From Eurosta solidaginis (Eukaryota; Arthropoda; Insecta; Diptera; Tephritidae), in NCBI RefSeq assembly GCF_040869045.1, contig NC_090319.1, positions 281,949,693 through 282,013,692 of the forward strand: 64,000 bases of DNA, written 5' to 3'. The notes beneath the pieces were generated by a model, which saw only the letters and a program-made list of their open reading frames with translations, made no database searches and was not told where the DNA came from. The position numbers were made by a program, and so were the translations under genes. Position 1 is the first letter of the stretch. Every line of letters starts with the position of its first letter. Of the stretch, positions 45,600-55,831 are shown piece by piece.

Positions 45600-45989
45600 A
45601 TGGCGGGCGAGGCGATACATGTATACACAGATGGTTCCAAAGTAGTGGAAGGAGTAGGGTCTGCGGTATACTGTGCTGATCCGAAAATAAACAGATCCTA
45701 CAGGCTGCCGGATTACTGTAGCGTTTTCCAAGAAATAGTAGCCGTAACCAAAGCAGTAGAAACCCTGGAAGAAAATAGCCCAAGCTGCAATCGTGTTAAC
45801 TTTTATACTGACAGTCAAGCGGCAATTAAAACAATAATCTCGCATACCACAGCATCTAAATGCGCTTGCCAGCTATTAGGAGTGATACAGCTGTCAGATC
45901 TAGAAGCAGAAAGTAGCTTAAATCCTAGGAAGCTTCTAATATTTACCAAAAAGACGGAGTTATTTCATAACATAGGTCCTGGTTTTTGA
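45600..45989 (+). pseudogene. LOA RNase H domain, truncated by deletion
   Basis: VYTDGSKVVEGVGSAVYCAD carries the first RNase H Asp, and FYTDSQAAIKTI the later one. Near 45866 the sequence jumps to the element's extreme C-terminus (LLGVIQLSDLEAE), omitting the final catalytic region and zinc knuckle that copy 2 retains. Confidence 0.75.
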
Positions 45990-46094
45990 TAGGGTTTTTC
46001 AGTTTGGTCGTTAAAACAAATTTCTGGTAAGACTAAGGACTTATTCAGTCTATGTGAGGTCCTCATGGACCGGCCAGTTCAACCTAACCTAACT

Positions 46095-46848
46095 TAACTC
46101 TAGAGCAAGCATCATATAGCTGGCCATGGGAAAAGCATGGACTCTCTAAATTTAATCCTACAGTAGTAAGAGATTGTCCTTGTGCTTTGTTGATTGTAAT
46201 TGCAAAAGCAAGGCGTACAGGAAACTGTGAGAGCTTAAAATTGAATGGCAAATCTGTAGGAATCATTGGGATCCGCGGTATGAGCATATGTTGTTGTTGT
46301 TGTTGTTGTTGTAGCGATAAGGTTACTCCCCGAAGGCTTTGGGGAGTGTTATCGATGTGATTGTCCTTTGCCGGATACAGATCCGGTACGCTCCGGTAAC
46401 ACAGCTCCATTAAGGTGCTAGCCCGACCATCACGGGAACGATTTATATGGCCACATTAAACCTTCAGGCCATCCCTCCCTCCCCACCACCAAGTTCCATG
46501 AGGAGCACATCTTCACCTTTGCTTTTACCGCTGATAATTGTTGCTTCGATTACTTTCGGCCTTAATTTCTTAACGCAAAGTCTAGTTCCATTGCACAATT
46601 TTGGTGGGTCTAAATTCCGAAGGAGCATAATTGGTGACCCAATTTTCAAAGCTAATATATGCGCAGGCATTCCAGGTTGTGCTAAAGAGTTTAGAAATTC
46701 AATTGGATAATTCACAATTTGATCTTCATCTGTAACTGTGTCGATCAATTTATATTTCGTCAATTCACCATTAATTTGGTTTTGAATGCGATCATTGATT
46801 TTGTTAACATTATGATTTTTGGGAGCTAAAACTGATCGTTCGCACTGC
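46095..46848 (-). pseudogene. Helitron Pif1-type helicase fragment, split by a SINE-like repeat
   Basis: The minus strand from 46848 reads ERSVLAPKNHNVNKIN, DEDQIVNYPIEFLNSL, IGSPIMLLRNLDPPKLCNGT and ISGKSKGEDVLL. After the insert it resumes as IPRIPMIPTDLPF and FPVRLAFAITINKAQGQSL, then ESPCFSHGQLYDACSRV. These are the last helicase motifs of Helitron Rep/Hel proteins. The Rep and N-terminal helicase parts are missing. The fragment abuts the LOA tail at 46095. Confidence 0.85.
46291..46498 (-). repeat. SINE-like repeat, copy 3, inside the Helitron helicase
   Basis: A (GTT)8 run is followed by CTTTGCCGGATACAGATCCG and CATTAAGGTGCTAGCCCGA, as in the copies at 38108 and 38451. Helicase coding sequence stands directly on either side. 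It is shorter than copy 2, lacking the presumed 5' head. Confidence 0.65.
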
Positions 46849-47656
46849 CAAAAAAAATTTTTAATTTAAAATTCTGAAATATGAAAACCCTTAGTCTTGA
46901 TCGAAGGATCCAATTGCCAAAATTTGGTGATGATTGAAGTGTGGGAAATACGTTTCCATAGAGAGCACACACACAGAATTTGATTTTTATAGAAGATGTA
47001 GATAGACTGAAGCCAACAAATTTTTTTAACGGCGGCAGATTACTAAACGTCCAAAAGGAATAACAGCCAAACTCAACAATTAGATGTTAAAATAACCTAA
47101 GTTTGTACGGCAGCCATATTTCTGAAAAATCCCATTTGTAGGGGAAGTGCCACGCCCCCTTTTTCCCAATTCCAAATTTTACTGGAGGCCTTAGGGCTTA
47201 ACGTCATATAGCTCCTTACCAATTTTCATTATCCTATCATTACTGCATCCAGAGATATGCATTTTGATATATTCCATTTGTATGGGAAGTGCCACGCCCC
47301 CTTTTTCCCAATTCCACATTTTCTTGGTGGTGTTAGAGATTGACCTCATATAACTCCTTACTGAATTTCAATATTCTGGCATGTATACCTTCAAAGCAAA
47401 GTTATGCAGTACCAACTATTCCATTTGTATGTGAGGTGCCACGCCCCTTTTATATATCGAAATTATTTTTAGCCTAAAACCTTCCCTTTGATCGAAGGAA
47501 CCTATAACAAAGATTTGGTGATGATTGAAGTGTGGGAAATACGTTTCCATAGCGAACACACAGAATTTGATTCTTATATACAGAGCTGCTCAACCCCTTG
47601 TAGCACTCTTGTTTTTGTTTTGCCTTGAATCATAGGCACAGACTCAAATTCACACT
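46849..47656. repeat. Tandem and direct repeats of unknown class
   Basis: Three units of about 165 bases begin with a CCATTTGTATGGGAAGTGCC-like word and contain CACGCCCCCTTTTTCCC. A direct repeat of about 110 bases (46890-47000 and 47480-47575, GGTGATGATTGAAGTGTGGG) flanks them. There is no coding sequence. Confidence 0.6.
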
Positions 47657-48170
47657 TTAACCCTTTCATTGGATTTGCCCAATATAATGGACACATCTTC
47701 AAAAAATTGTAAAAATTACTTTGCTTCATATTTTTAGAATTTGCTGTATAGCTGGCCTTGAAATAGGATGTTTATTAACCTAATAATCGTTAATTTAAAA
47801 AAAGTGAAATTTTGCTAGTTTTATTTGCGGTTTTCTGGCGAGCTGAAGCGTTTTTTGTGTGTGTTGCGATTTTAAACGTTTTATCCCAAAAAAAGAGGTT
47901 AAACGTCTTTATATGCTTTGTAAATGGATCTCTTTATTATATAAATAAAACATTTGTACCGGCATCATTCTAATACAGTGTATGGTAAGTAAACTAAGAC
48001 TGCTTATGTCCGGTTCATTATAATGCACAAAAGCAATCAACGGTTGTTATTCAGTACTTTTCTTTATTGATTTTTTTAAATTTTTTCGTAAGTTTTGTTG
48101 CAACTTCTATGTGTTTCAATTACATTACTTAATTTATTTATATACATATTTATAAAGTATGTGTCATACG

Positions 48171-49775
48171 TGGAAAGTGCCTTCCAACGATTAGCTCTCT
48201 GATGGACCGGGCGCTTCGGGATATTCATACCTGGGCATCAAATGTCGGGTTGAAAGTCAGCGCGGATAAGACGGATATGGTCTTGTTTACAACGAGGTAC
48301 AAGGTCCCAAATTGGATCAGGCCTAAGTTAGGAGGAGTGACCCTACAGGAGAAACCTTGCAGAAAGTATCTAGGAATCATCCTAGACAGTAAGCTGTCAT
48401 GGAAGCTCAACGTTGAGGAGAGGGTGAAGAAGGCTTCAACGGCACTTTATGAATGTAAAAGAATGCTGGGGTGTGCGTGGGGCTTATCGCCCTCTCTCTC
48501 TCATTGGGTTTTTACAGCGATTGTAAGCTCTATCCTATACTATGGAGTTCTTGTTTGGTGGAAAGCCACACAAAAAGCAACCTACCTCAAAAAATTAGAG
48601 GGGATATGCAGACTATCAATGCATAGCATTACGGGAGCGCTGAAAACAATCCCGACAGCTGCACTGTATGCCATTCTGCACATTCCACCTGTAGACCTGG
48701 TAGCAAAGAACATAGCGTTAATAACTGCAACCAGGCTCGGTGCCTCGGGGCAGCTTGAGCGCCGACCATACGGCCATAGTAGTATGGCGTCATCAAGCAC
48801 AAGTGCTCAAATGGCGGACGAGGCGATACATGTGTACACAGATGGTTCCAAAGTATCGGAGGGAGCAGGGTCTGCGGTATACTGTGCTGATCCGGAAATA
48901 AGCATATCGTACAGGCTGCCGGATTACTGTAGCGTTTTCCAAGCGGAAAAAGTAGCCGTACCAAAGCAGCAGAAATCCTGGAAGAGATTAGCTCAAGCTG
49001 CAATCGTGTTAACTTTTATATTGACAGTCAAGCAGCAATTAAGGCAATAATCTCGCATACCATAGCATCTAAATGCGTGTTAGAGTGTAAGCAGTCCCTG
49101 GAGAGAATCGGGACAAGGAGAAGCATACATCTATATTGGGTCACAGAGCATATGGGATTACATGGGAATGAAAAAGCGTATGAATTAGCTAAAAAGGGCG
49201 CATCCCTTGAAGCTTGCTCCGTAGACGTCCCAATCAGACTGGGCGAAATTAAGCGAAGGCGAGAGGTGCATATGATCGGCCAAGCAGGAAAGGCGTGGGT
49301 TCAAGCGCGGGGCTGTAAAATGTCGAAGATTATGTGCAGGTCTTACAACCTTAGACTAACAAAGTTGCTTCTATCATTAAAAAGAGAGGACTGTAGACTC
49401 ATGACGGGTATTCTGACTGGACACTGCCTTCTGGCGTCACAAGCCTTTAAATTAGGCTTGGTCACTGATAGCAGATGTAGGAAGTGCGGGCTTGAGGAGG
49501 AAACGATCGAGCACGTTCTGTGCTCTTGCCCTGCGCTTGTCACGCTAAGACTGCATCTATTAGGAGTGATACAGCTGCCAGATCTAGAAGCATGGCTTAA
49601 ATCCTAGGAAGCTTCTAGTATTTTCCAAGAGGACGGAGTTAAATTATAACAGAGGTCCTGGTTTTTGATAGGGTTTTTCAGTTTGGTCCTTAAAACAAAC
49701 TTCTGGTAACACTACGGACTTATTCAGTCTATGTGAGGTCCTCATGGACCGGCCAGTTCAACCTAACCTAACCTT
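48171..49775 (+). mobile_element. LOA-type non-LTR retrotransposon, copy 2 (5' truncated)
   Basis: The copy begins inside the reverse transcriptase (GTGGAAAGTGCCTTCC) and runs to the 3' end with AACCTAACCTAACC. 5' truncation is the normal outcome of incomplete target-primed reverse transcription. It is the better-preserved 3' half of the element in this window. No target duplication was identified. Confidence 0.8.
48202..49607 (+). pseudogene. LOA ORF2 C-terminal part: RT thumb, RNase H, zinc knuckle
   Basis: The frame 48202-49050 covers KVSADKTDMVLFTTRYK, CRKYLGIILDSKLSWK and the RNase H start VYTDGSKVSEGAGSAVYC. A frameshift near 48960 is followed by the frame 49077-49607 with HMGLHGNEKAYELAKKGA (the last RNase H motif) and CRKCGLEEETIEHVLCSC, a CCHC-type knuckle. 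It ends at LEAWLKS and a stop at 49605. It is near intact apart from the frameshift. Confidence 0.8.
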
Positions 49776-50226
49776 CTGTTTTGTTTACAACTAATATTTC
49801 TATATTATTACCACCATTATAATTATTTGTTTTCAATAAAAAGTCCATAAGGGCATTTACGCAGCAATAAATAACCTTATTTTCTATTATATCATCCTCC
49901 ATACACTAATATTGGGCCAAAATGGATTTGCATTAGCGTTTTCTATAACATTGGATGTATATTGCTCTACAACCCTGGACTTGCTGTGTCCATTATAATG
50001 GACTACCAACAAAAAAGTAACCCGAGCAGGTAAAATTCAAATGTCATTTTTTTATATCTTCTTAGGGCCTAAGTGGTGGGAATATTGCCCTAAAAAAATT
50101 ATTTCACAGCTAGTTTGGTTTAGCCATTGAAAGGGTTAATATAAAAAAAAATTTCATAGCACTCCCATATGCCCTCACATATAATTTCGAATCATATGAA
50201 AATGCTTGAATTTCTTATGAAAGTGC

Positions 50227-50406
50227 CAAGGCGAATTCAGTACCAGGTGTTGTTATCCCAATAGCTGATTGCTTCTTGCTACAACGCCTTGTACTACAAC
50301 ATGTCAGTTAATCGAAATCAATGAACATTTTCTTTTGACTTGACATTCTTCTGCATGGCGAATTGGTTGAATTCGCTTTGCCACCACCTGGTATGGATTC
50401 GCCCTG
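50227..50406. mobile_element. hAT-like MITE, 180 bp
   Basis: The ends are CAAGGCGAATTC and, reversed, CAGGGCGAATCC, with a further match over TACCAGGTG. A perfect 8 bp duplication GAAAGTGC flanks it (50219-50226 and 50407-50414). No coding sequence was found. Confidence 0.88.
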
Positions 50407-50721
50407 GAAAGTGCCAAGAAAAAGCACACCCGTATGAAGCTCAGGCACTTGTGTATGATAAAAAAATTTACACTAACAATTTCACACCTAAAAATTATTC
50501 AAAAACATTATAGCACTGAAAGAAATTTGTAATCCAAATTGATTCATAAATAAAATTAAAATAGATGATTGATCGCGGAGCTGAAATATATGGGGATATG
50601 ACCAAAGAATATAACCAAAACTGTACCAATACAAGGAGCCTATTCTAACTTCATATGATATTAGCTAATTACCCTCAAGGGAAGCCAATAACTATTGACA
50701 CAAAATTCTGGGTTAGAACTA

Positions 50722-52573
50722 CACCATTTCCATTTGTAAATGAGAAAGCGTCAGATATAAATGCGAAAGCGTCATATGAAAAGAGAATAGTCAATTGTAA
50801 ATGCGAAAGCGTCACTTCGGTATGAGAATAGTCACTTGTAAATGAGAAAACTGTAAATTAAATTTCGAAAGCGTCAATTGTAATTGAGAATAGTCAGTTG
50901 TAAATGAGAATAGTTATTTGGAAATGAGAATTGTCAATTGTAAATGTGAAAGTGTCACATGGAAATGTGAATAGTCACTTGTAAATGAGAATAGTCAGTT
51001 TAAATGAGAATAGTGAATTGTAAATGCGAAAGCGTCATTTGGAAATGAGATTAGTCGATTGTAAATGCGAAAGCGTCATTTGGAAATTCGAATAGTCACT
51101 TGTAAATGAGAAGGCGTCATTTGAAAATTAGAAAGCGTCATATGTAATTTCGAATGCGTCAGTTGTAAATGCGAATAGTCAATCGTAAATGCGAAAGCGT
51201 CATATGGAAATGAGAATAGTCACTTGTAAATGATAAAGCATCAAATGAAAATGCGAAAGCGTCATTTGGAATTAAGAATACGTACTCAGTTATAAATAGA
51301 AAGTATCACTTGAAAATGCGAAAGCGTCTTATGGAAATGAGAATAGTCACTTGAAAATGAGAAAGCAAATCCAAACTAATTGCTTAAATAACTTGAAACC
51401 GTGGTTAGCTTTTAGGATGGCATTTAACCACTACCTACTTACTTCACTAAAACAACACTAGGTATTAATAAGGCTTTCTTGACTATTTCCATTGTATTCC
51501 ACGGACTTCGGACTCCTTATTTATACTTTTGCATAAACCACTTTATATTATACTTTCACATAAACCACTCTACGATTAAAAAGTGTATGCAGGAAGTAAG
51601 TTATAAATACATATTTGAATTTATTTAATAAAACTTATAACCGAACTTTTCGAGCGCTACCAAAATGGAGTTTAAAGACAACTGTGCTTTGTGCGTAAAT
51701 AAAATGCAAAGAAAGTCCGTTGTTCGCCTATTACCATGTGGGCAGTGCATTGAACCCATACCAATTTGTGGATATTGTCCTTGCTCGATATACTATTTAT
51801 TGGACGTTTATTTAAATTCAATTTTTAAAGTACTCAGTAAAACGAATTTTGCATTTTCAATTGACAATTTTTATTTTTAATAACTTTCGCATTTTCAATT
51901 AATGCTTTCTCATTCAAAATTTGCTCACTTTTCTCATTTCTACATATATAACGCTTTCGCATTTACAATTGAATATTCTCATTTCCATATGGCTCTTTCG
52001 CATTTTTAAGTGATACTTTCTTATTTATAATTGACTATGCATTCTCAATTACAATGATGCTTTCGCATTTTCATTTGATACTTTCTCATTTACAAGTATT
52101 CTCATTTACATATGACGATTTCGCATTTACAATTGACTATTCTCATTTACAAGTGACTATTTTCAATTACAATTGACGCTTTCGAATTTTCAAATTACGC
52201 TTTCTCATTTACAATTGACTGTTCTCATTTCCATGTGACGCTTTCGTATTTACAATTCACTATTCCTATTTACAACTCACTATTCTCAATTACAAATGAC
52301 GCTTTCGCATTTACAATTGCCTATTCTTATTTACAAGTGACTATTCTCATATCGAAACGATGCTTTCGCATTTACAATTGACTATTCTTAATTACATATA
52401 ACGTTTTCTAATTTACAACTAACTAATCTCATTTACAATTTACAAATCTTATTATCAAATTACGCTTTCTCATTTTCAAATAAGTATTCTCATTTTCAAA
52501 TGAGGCTTTCTCGTTTTAAAGTAACTATTATCAATTCCAAATGACGCTTTCTCATTTCCAACTGGAAATGGTG
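50722..52573. mobile_element. Fold-back element with arms of short tandem repeats
   Basis: The ends are CACCATTTCC and GGAAATGGTG, flanked by TAGAACTA (50714-50721) and TAGACCTA (52574-52581), an 8 bp duplication with one change. The left arm (50740-51370) is an array of about 20-base units alternating AAATGAGAATAGTCA and AAATGCGAAAGCGTCA. The right arm (51880-52560) is the same array inverted. The centre (51371-51879) is unique and holds one small open frame. This resembles the Drosophila fold-back layout but with hAT-size target duplication. Confidence 0.8.
51665..51880 (+). CDS. Small RING-like open frame in the centre of the fold-back element
   Basis: The 71-codon frame starts at an ATG in a good fly context (ACCAAAATGG). 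It contains CALCVNKMQRKSVVRLLPCG followed by more cysteines, similar to the first half of a RING finger (C-x2-C then LPCG). The second half is not recognisable, and the last third is a hydrophobic tail running into the repeat arm. It may be a captured host exon with its promoter or a chance frame. The function is unknown. Confidence 0.35.
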   Translation: MEFKDNCALCVNKMQRKSVVRLLPCGQCIEPIPICGYCPCSIYYLLDVYLNSIFKVLSKTNFAFSIDNFYF

Positions 52574-52581
52574 TAGACCTA

Positions 52582-53015
52582 GAGTGCCAAATAAATATTA
52601 GTTCGTTAATAGCTAGATTTTCAGTTAGAAAGCCGACTAGAAAACTGCTACCAGCTTTAACGAGCTGCGGCTACATATGAGTATGCCCCTTTCTCAACAC
52701 TATTCCATCAGTACGTCACTATCGAAAAAGTATCAAAAAGAAATTTGTATATAGTTAGGAACTAGTGAAAAGTTAAAGCAGTGGGGACAATTTCCACCGC
52801 CTAGGGCATCGCCATATTAAATTCGCCAGTTGAAAACATGTAAAATAGATAGATGGCGAACTTTTAGTGGTTCAGAATGCAGTAGAAATGCATTTATTTT
52901 GAACTAGAGATTGTCCTTACGAGGTAGTTTCTGTGACTTTATTTCAATTCGGTATATTATTTTTATTGGTTATGAGACATTTTTTGACTGTAAGTGGGAG
53001 GAACCGTTAATTAAC
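52582..53015. other. Unassigned stretch before the mdg1-like element
   Basis: No gene or repeat was recognised. It may contain the decayed 5' region of the LTR element whose gag-like sequence follows. Confidence 0.3.
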
Positions 53016-53016
53016 C

Positions 53017-55831
53017 ATGGCTATCGTTTACTTGTTAAACATTTTATTAAATTCAAATGGTATTTCAGATGACTCAAATATCGTAGCCACCAATAGTTCA
53101 AATTTTCAGTCAATAACTAATATTATATATTCTCAGCCTTCAGCAAATTCGTCTAATAATTCAGTCAACTTGCAAACTAGTATTTCCAATTTTCAGTCAC
53201 ACACTGACTATTCTAATTCTCATTCTACTTCAAATTATTCTAAATAGCCTTCAATAAATAGCTCTTCAAATTGCCAATTTTCAAATAATTCTTCAAATTT
53301 ACAATCGAATAACAATATCTCAATCATGGAAACCCCAGAAAATAAAAAATCGTTCATTACCACGTGCGCTTCAATTACACTGGATCACAAATTCCAAATT
53401 TTTTTCTGCACCAGAGACGCCATTACGAAATTCCTATGTAAAATCAACCCTGATTTCGAAAATCAAGGTTATTTTTAATTCTATGGTAACGTTTTTGGGA
53501 TATTTACGAATAACGGTTTTTACAAAAAAAAAAAAAAAGTTGGGTCTACTTAAACATATATATCTTAAGAACGAATTGAGCAATTCCAAAACAGTTTAAA
53601 GCTTTTAAAAGGTAGTACAATTTTCTATAAACCGTGCATACAACACTTTTTGCTAGGCCCTGCAGATTTAAAGATAACGAACAACATTACGGATTTTTTC
53701 CATTTTTTTTGTTAAAATATAAAAAAATTTGTATTTTGCGAGGAAGGATCTCGAAAACATTTTACTTTTTTGCAGATTTGTTCTTTTCTCTCTAAGCTCT
53801 GTTTTATTACAAAAAAAAAAAAAAAATAAGCTTTCATTCAACAAAATCGATGGACTAATACAAAAGTTATAAGCATTCAAGTAAATATATCCATTTAATA
53901 CTTAAGTACCCTACTGGTACATATTAATATCCGCTAACTCACTGATATACGAATACTAACATATATGTACCAGTAGGGTACTTAAGTATTAAATGGGAAT
54001 ATTTACATGAATGCTTATAACTTTTGTATTAGTCCATAGACTTTGTTGAATGAAAGCTTATTTTTTTTGTAATAAAACAGAGCTTAGAGAGAAAACAAAA
54101 AATTTGCAAAAACTAACTAACTGATATACGAATACTAACATATATGTACCAGTAGGGTACTTAAGTATTAAATGGGAATATTTACATGAATGCTTATAAC
54201 TTTTGTATTAGTCCATCGTTTTTGTTGAATGAAAGCTTTTTTTTTTTGTAATAAAACAGAGCTTAGAGAGAAAAAAACAAATCTGCAAAAAAATAAAAAG
54301 TTTTCGAGATCCTTCCTCGCAAAATACTAACTTTTTTATATTTTTACAAAAAAAATGGAAAAAATCCGTAATGATTGTTCGTTATCTTTGAATCTGCAGG
54401 GCATAGCAAAAAGTGTTGTATGCACAGTTTATAGAAAATTGTATTACCTTTTAAAGGCTTTAAACTATTTTGGAATTGCTCAATTCGTTCTTGAGATATA
54501 TGTATATGATTAAGTGGACCCAACTTTTTATTTGGAAGAAACCGTTATTCGTAAATATCCCAAAAACGTTACCATAGAATTTAAAATAACCTTGATTTTT
54601 GAAATTTTTTTGAATTTCATAATGGCGTCTCTGGTGCATTTTGGCTGTAAATCAGTGTTATTATAGAAAACTACAGCGGCGATCCCCTTGCACTGGAATT
54701 TTTTTTATAGACAAAATACAATTAATTGAAGATCTAATAATCAAAATTTAAATAGTACTTTTATAGCATTTTTGAAATCCAAATTTGAGTGAAAAGCACG
54801 CGAAGCATTGCCAACCGTGATAAATCCAGTTGATGGCATAAAGATTGCCATAAGAAATAGAATAAAACTGAACAATTCGAAAGCAGTTTCTGGTAAAATC
54901 CCGTCTTTAATTGTCATCAATAACAACTACTCGAAGTTTGCTAAGCGTGTCGAAGGATTATCGGACGCATTGGAACGTTCTTTGATTATTGAAAGTATGA
55001 CACAAGCCAAGGCACATGAAATGTCTACGGCCAAAGAGTGAATGTGTACAGGTTGAACACTCGTTCAGAATTAGTCAAATGCATCCTCGCTTCAACTACC
55101 TTCAGTGATTCAAAAGACGTAGTTGCGAAAATGATAGTTGAACGTAATAATGAAGTTAAAGAAAGACAAGTGCTAGCGTTTCGTTCTCGTGGTAATTGGC
55201 CAAGTAGTTTTACAGGAAATTTTAGAGGTATTAGTTTCAATAGTAGGTACAATAATGCAAACGCAAAATTTAACTATAACAATACAAATAACTACAACAA
55301 TAATAATTACAGGTACAATAATTTTAACGAAATTATTAATATAACAGGCGTAACAAATGAAGCAATTTCAACTTTAGGCACCTTAAAAAGCAACTTAATT
55401 TCATATAAATTTTTAGTACCGCATACTTTACATATATTTAGCGACGATTTTAATATACCTTGAGACGGAATACTCGGCAAAGACTTTTTAAAATTAAATA
55501 AATGCATCACGCAAGCGATAGCATAACTATTAATACCGGCTTAGAAAATCTAAATATACCAATTTTGCACGGCACAAGTACCGATTCTTTAGTTACTCCT
55601 CCGAGATGTGAAGTTTATCGTTTATTTAAATTACCAAAATGCGACAATCCCGTTTTTGTAGACTCAAAAGAAATCTGTAGTGGTATTTTTACGGCAAAGT
55701 GCATTGTTGACACAAATAATTCAGTTGTAAAAATTTTAAATGTTACGGGCGCAGTAAAACATGTCAGCAATTGTAATATCTGTTATGGTGGCGCATCTAC
55801 AATGGAGCAGCAAGGAAGGCAGTCGGCATGA
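53017..55831 (+). pseudogene. gag-pol: mdg1/412-like LTR element: gag, protease and pol start, broken
   Basis: An Asn/Ser-rich leader (53017-53247) and the segment METPENKKSFITTCASITLD (from 53328) precede a palindrome insertion. After it, gag resumes near 54650 with AIRNRIKLNNSKAVSGKIPS and LERSLIIESMTQAKAHEMST. It shifts frame at about 55038 to VKCILASTTFSDSKDVVAKM and an Asn-rich basic tail. The protease is reduced to its end (IFSDDFNIP, a stop, then DGILGKDFLKLN), without the active-site DTG. A pol N-terminal part (PPRCEVYRLFKLPKC) ends near 55775, where foreign sequence begins. The RT follows only at 62300. Confidence 0.65.
53407..54638. mobile_element. Giant palindrome (fold-back) inserted in the LTR element gag
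   Basis: The left arm 53407-53934 starts TGCACCAGAGACGCCATTA. Its reverse complement runs 53959-54638, ending TAATGGCGTCTCTGGTGCA. The right arm contains a tandem duplication of about 178 bases (53942-54119 and 54120-54290) that the left arm lacks. The target duplication could not be resolved because of T-runs. There is no coding function; open frames here arise from the palindrome. Confidence 0.8.

Larger units (their letters stand above)
41030..46090 (+). mobile_element. LOA-type non-LTR retrotransposon, copy 1 (decayed)
   Basis: A GC-rich 5' region, an ORF1, an apurinic-type endonuclease, a reverse transcriptase and a partial RNase H follow in order. The 3' untranslated end closes with AACCTAACCTAAC. 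Copy 2 at 48171-49775 shows that this copy lacks about 480 bases between 45866 and 45867, removing half of RNase H and the C-terminal zinc knuckle. Many stops and frameshifts exist. The exact 5' end is not defined. Confidence 0.75.
47661..50135. mobile_element. piggyBac-like element carrying a LOA insertion
   Basis: The ends are CCCTTTCATTGG at the left and, reversed, CCCTTTCAATGG at the right. Both are flanked by TTAA (47657-47660 and 50136-50139), the target of piggyBac elements. Inner inverted words around CCATTATAATGGAC strengthen the pairing. Without the LOA insert it would be about 870 bases and has no transposase, so it is a non-autonomous derivative. Confidence 0.7.

Noticed and set aside
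41205..45845. Many long minus-strand frames across the LOA element
   Set aside because: They are shadows of a GC-richer coding strand. The forward frames carry the motifs.
50740..52560. Regularly spaced short repeats suggestive of a CRISPR array
   Set aside because: The units are contiguous and diverged, form inverted arms of a fold-back element, and the genome is animal.
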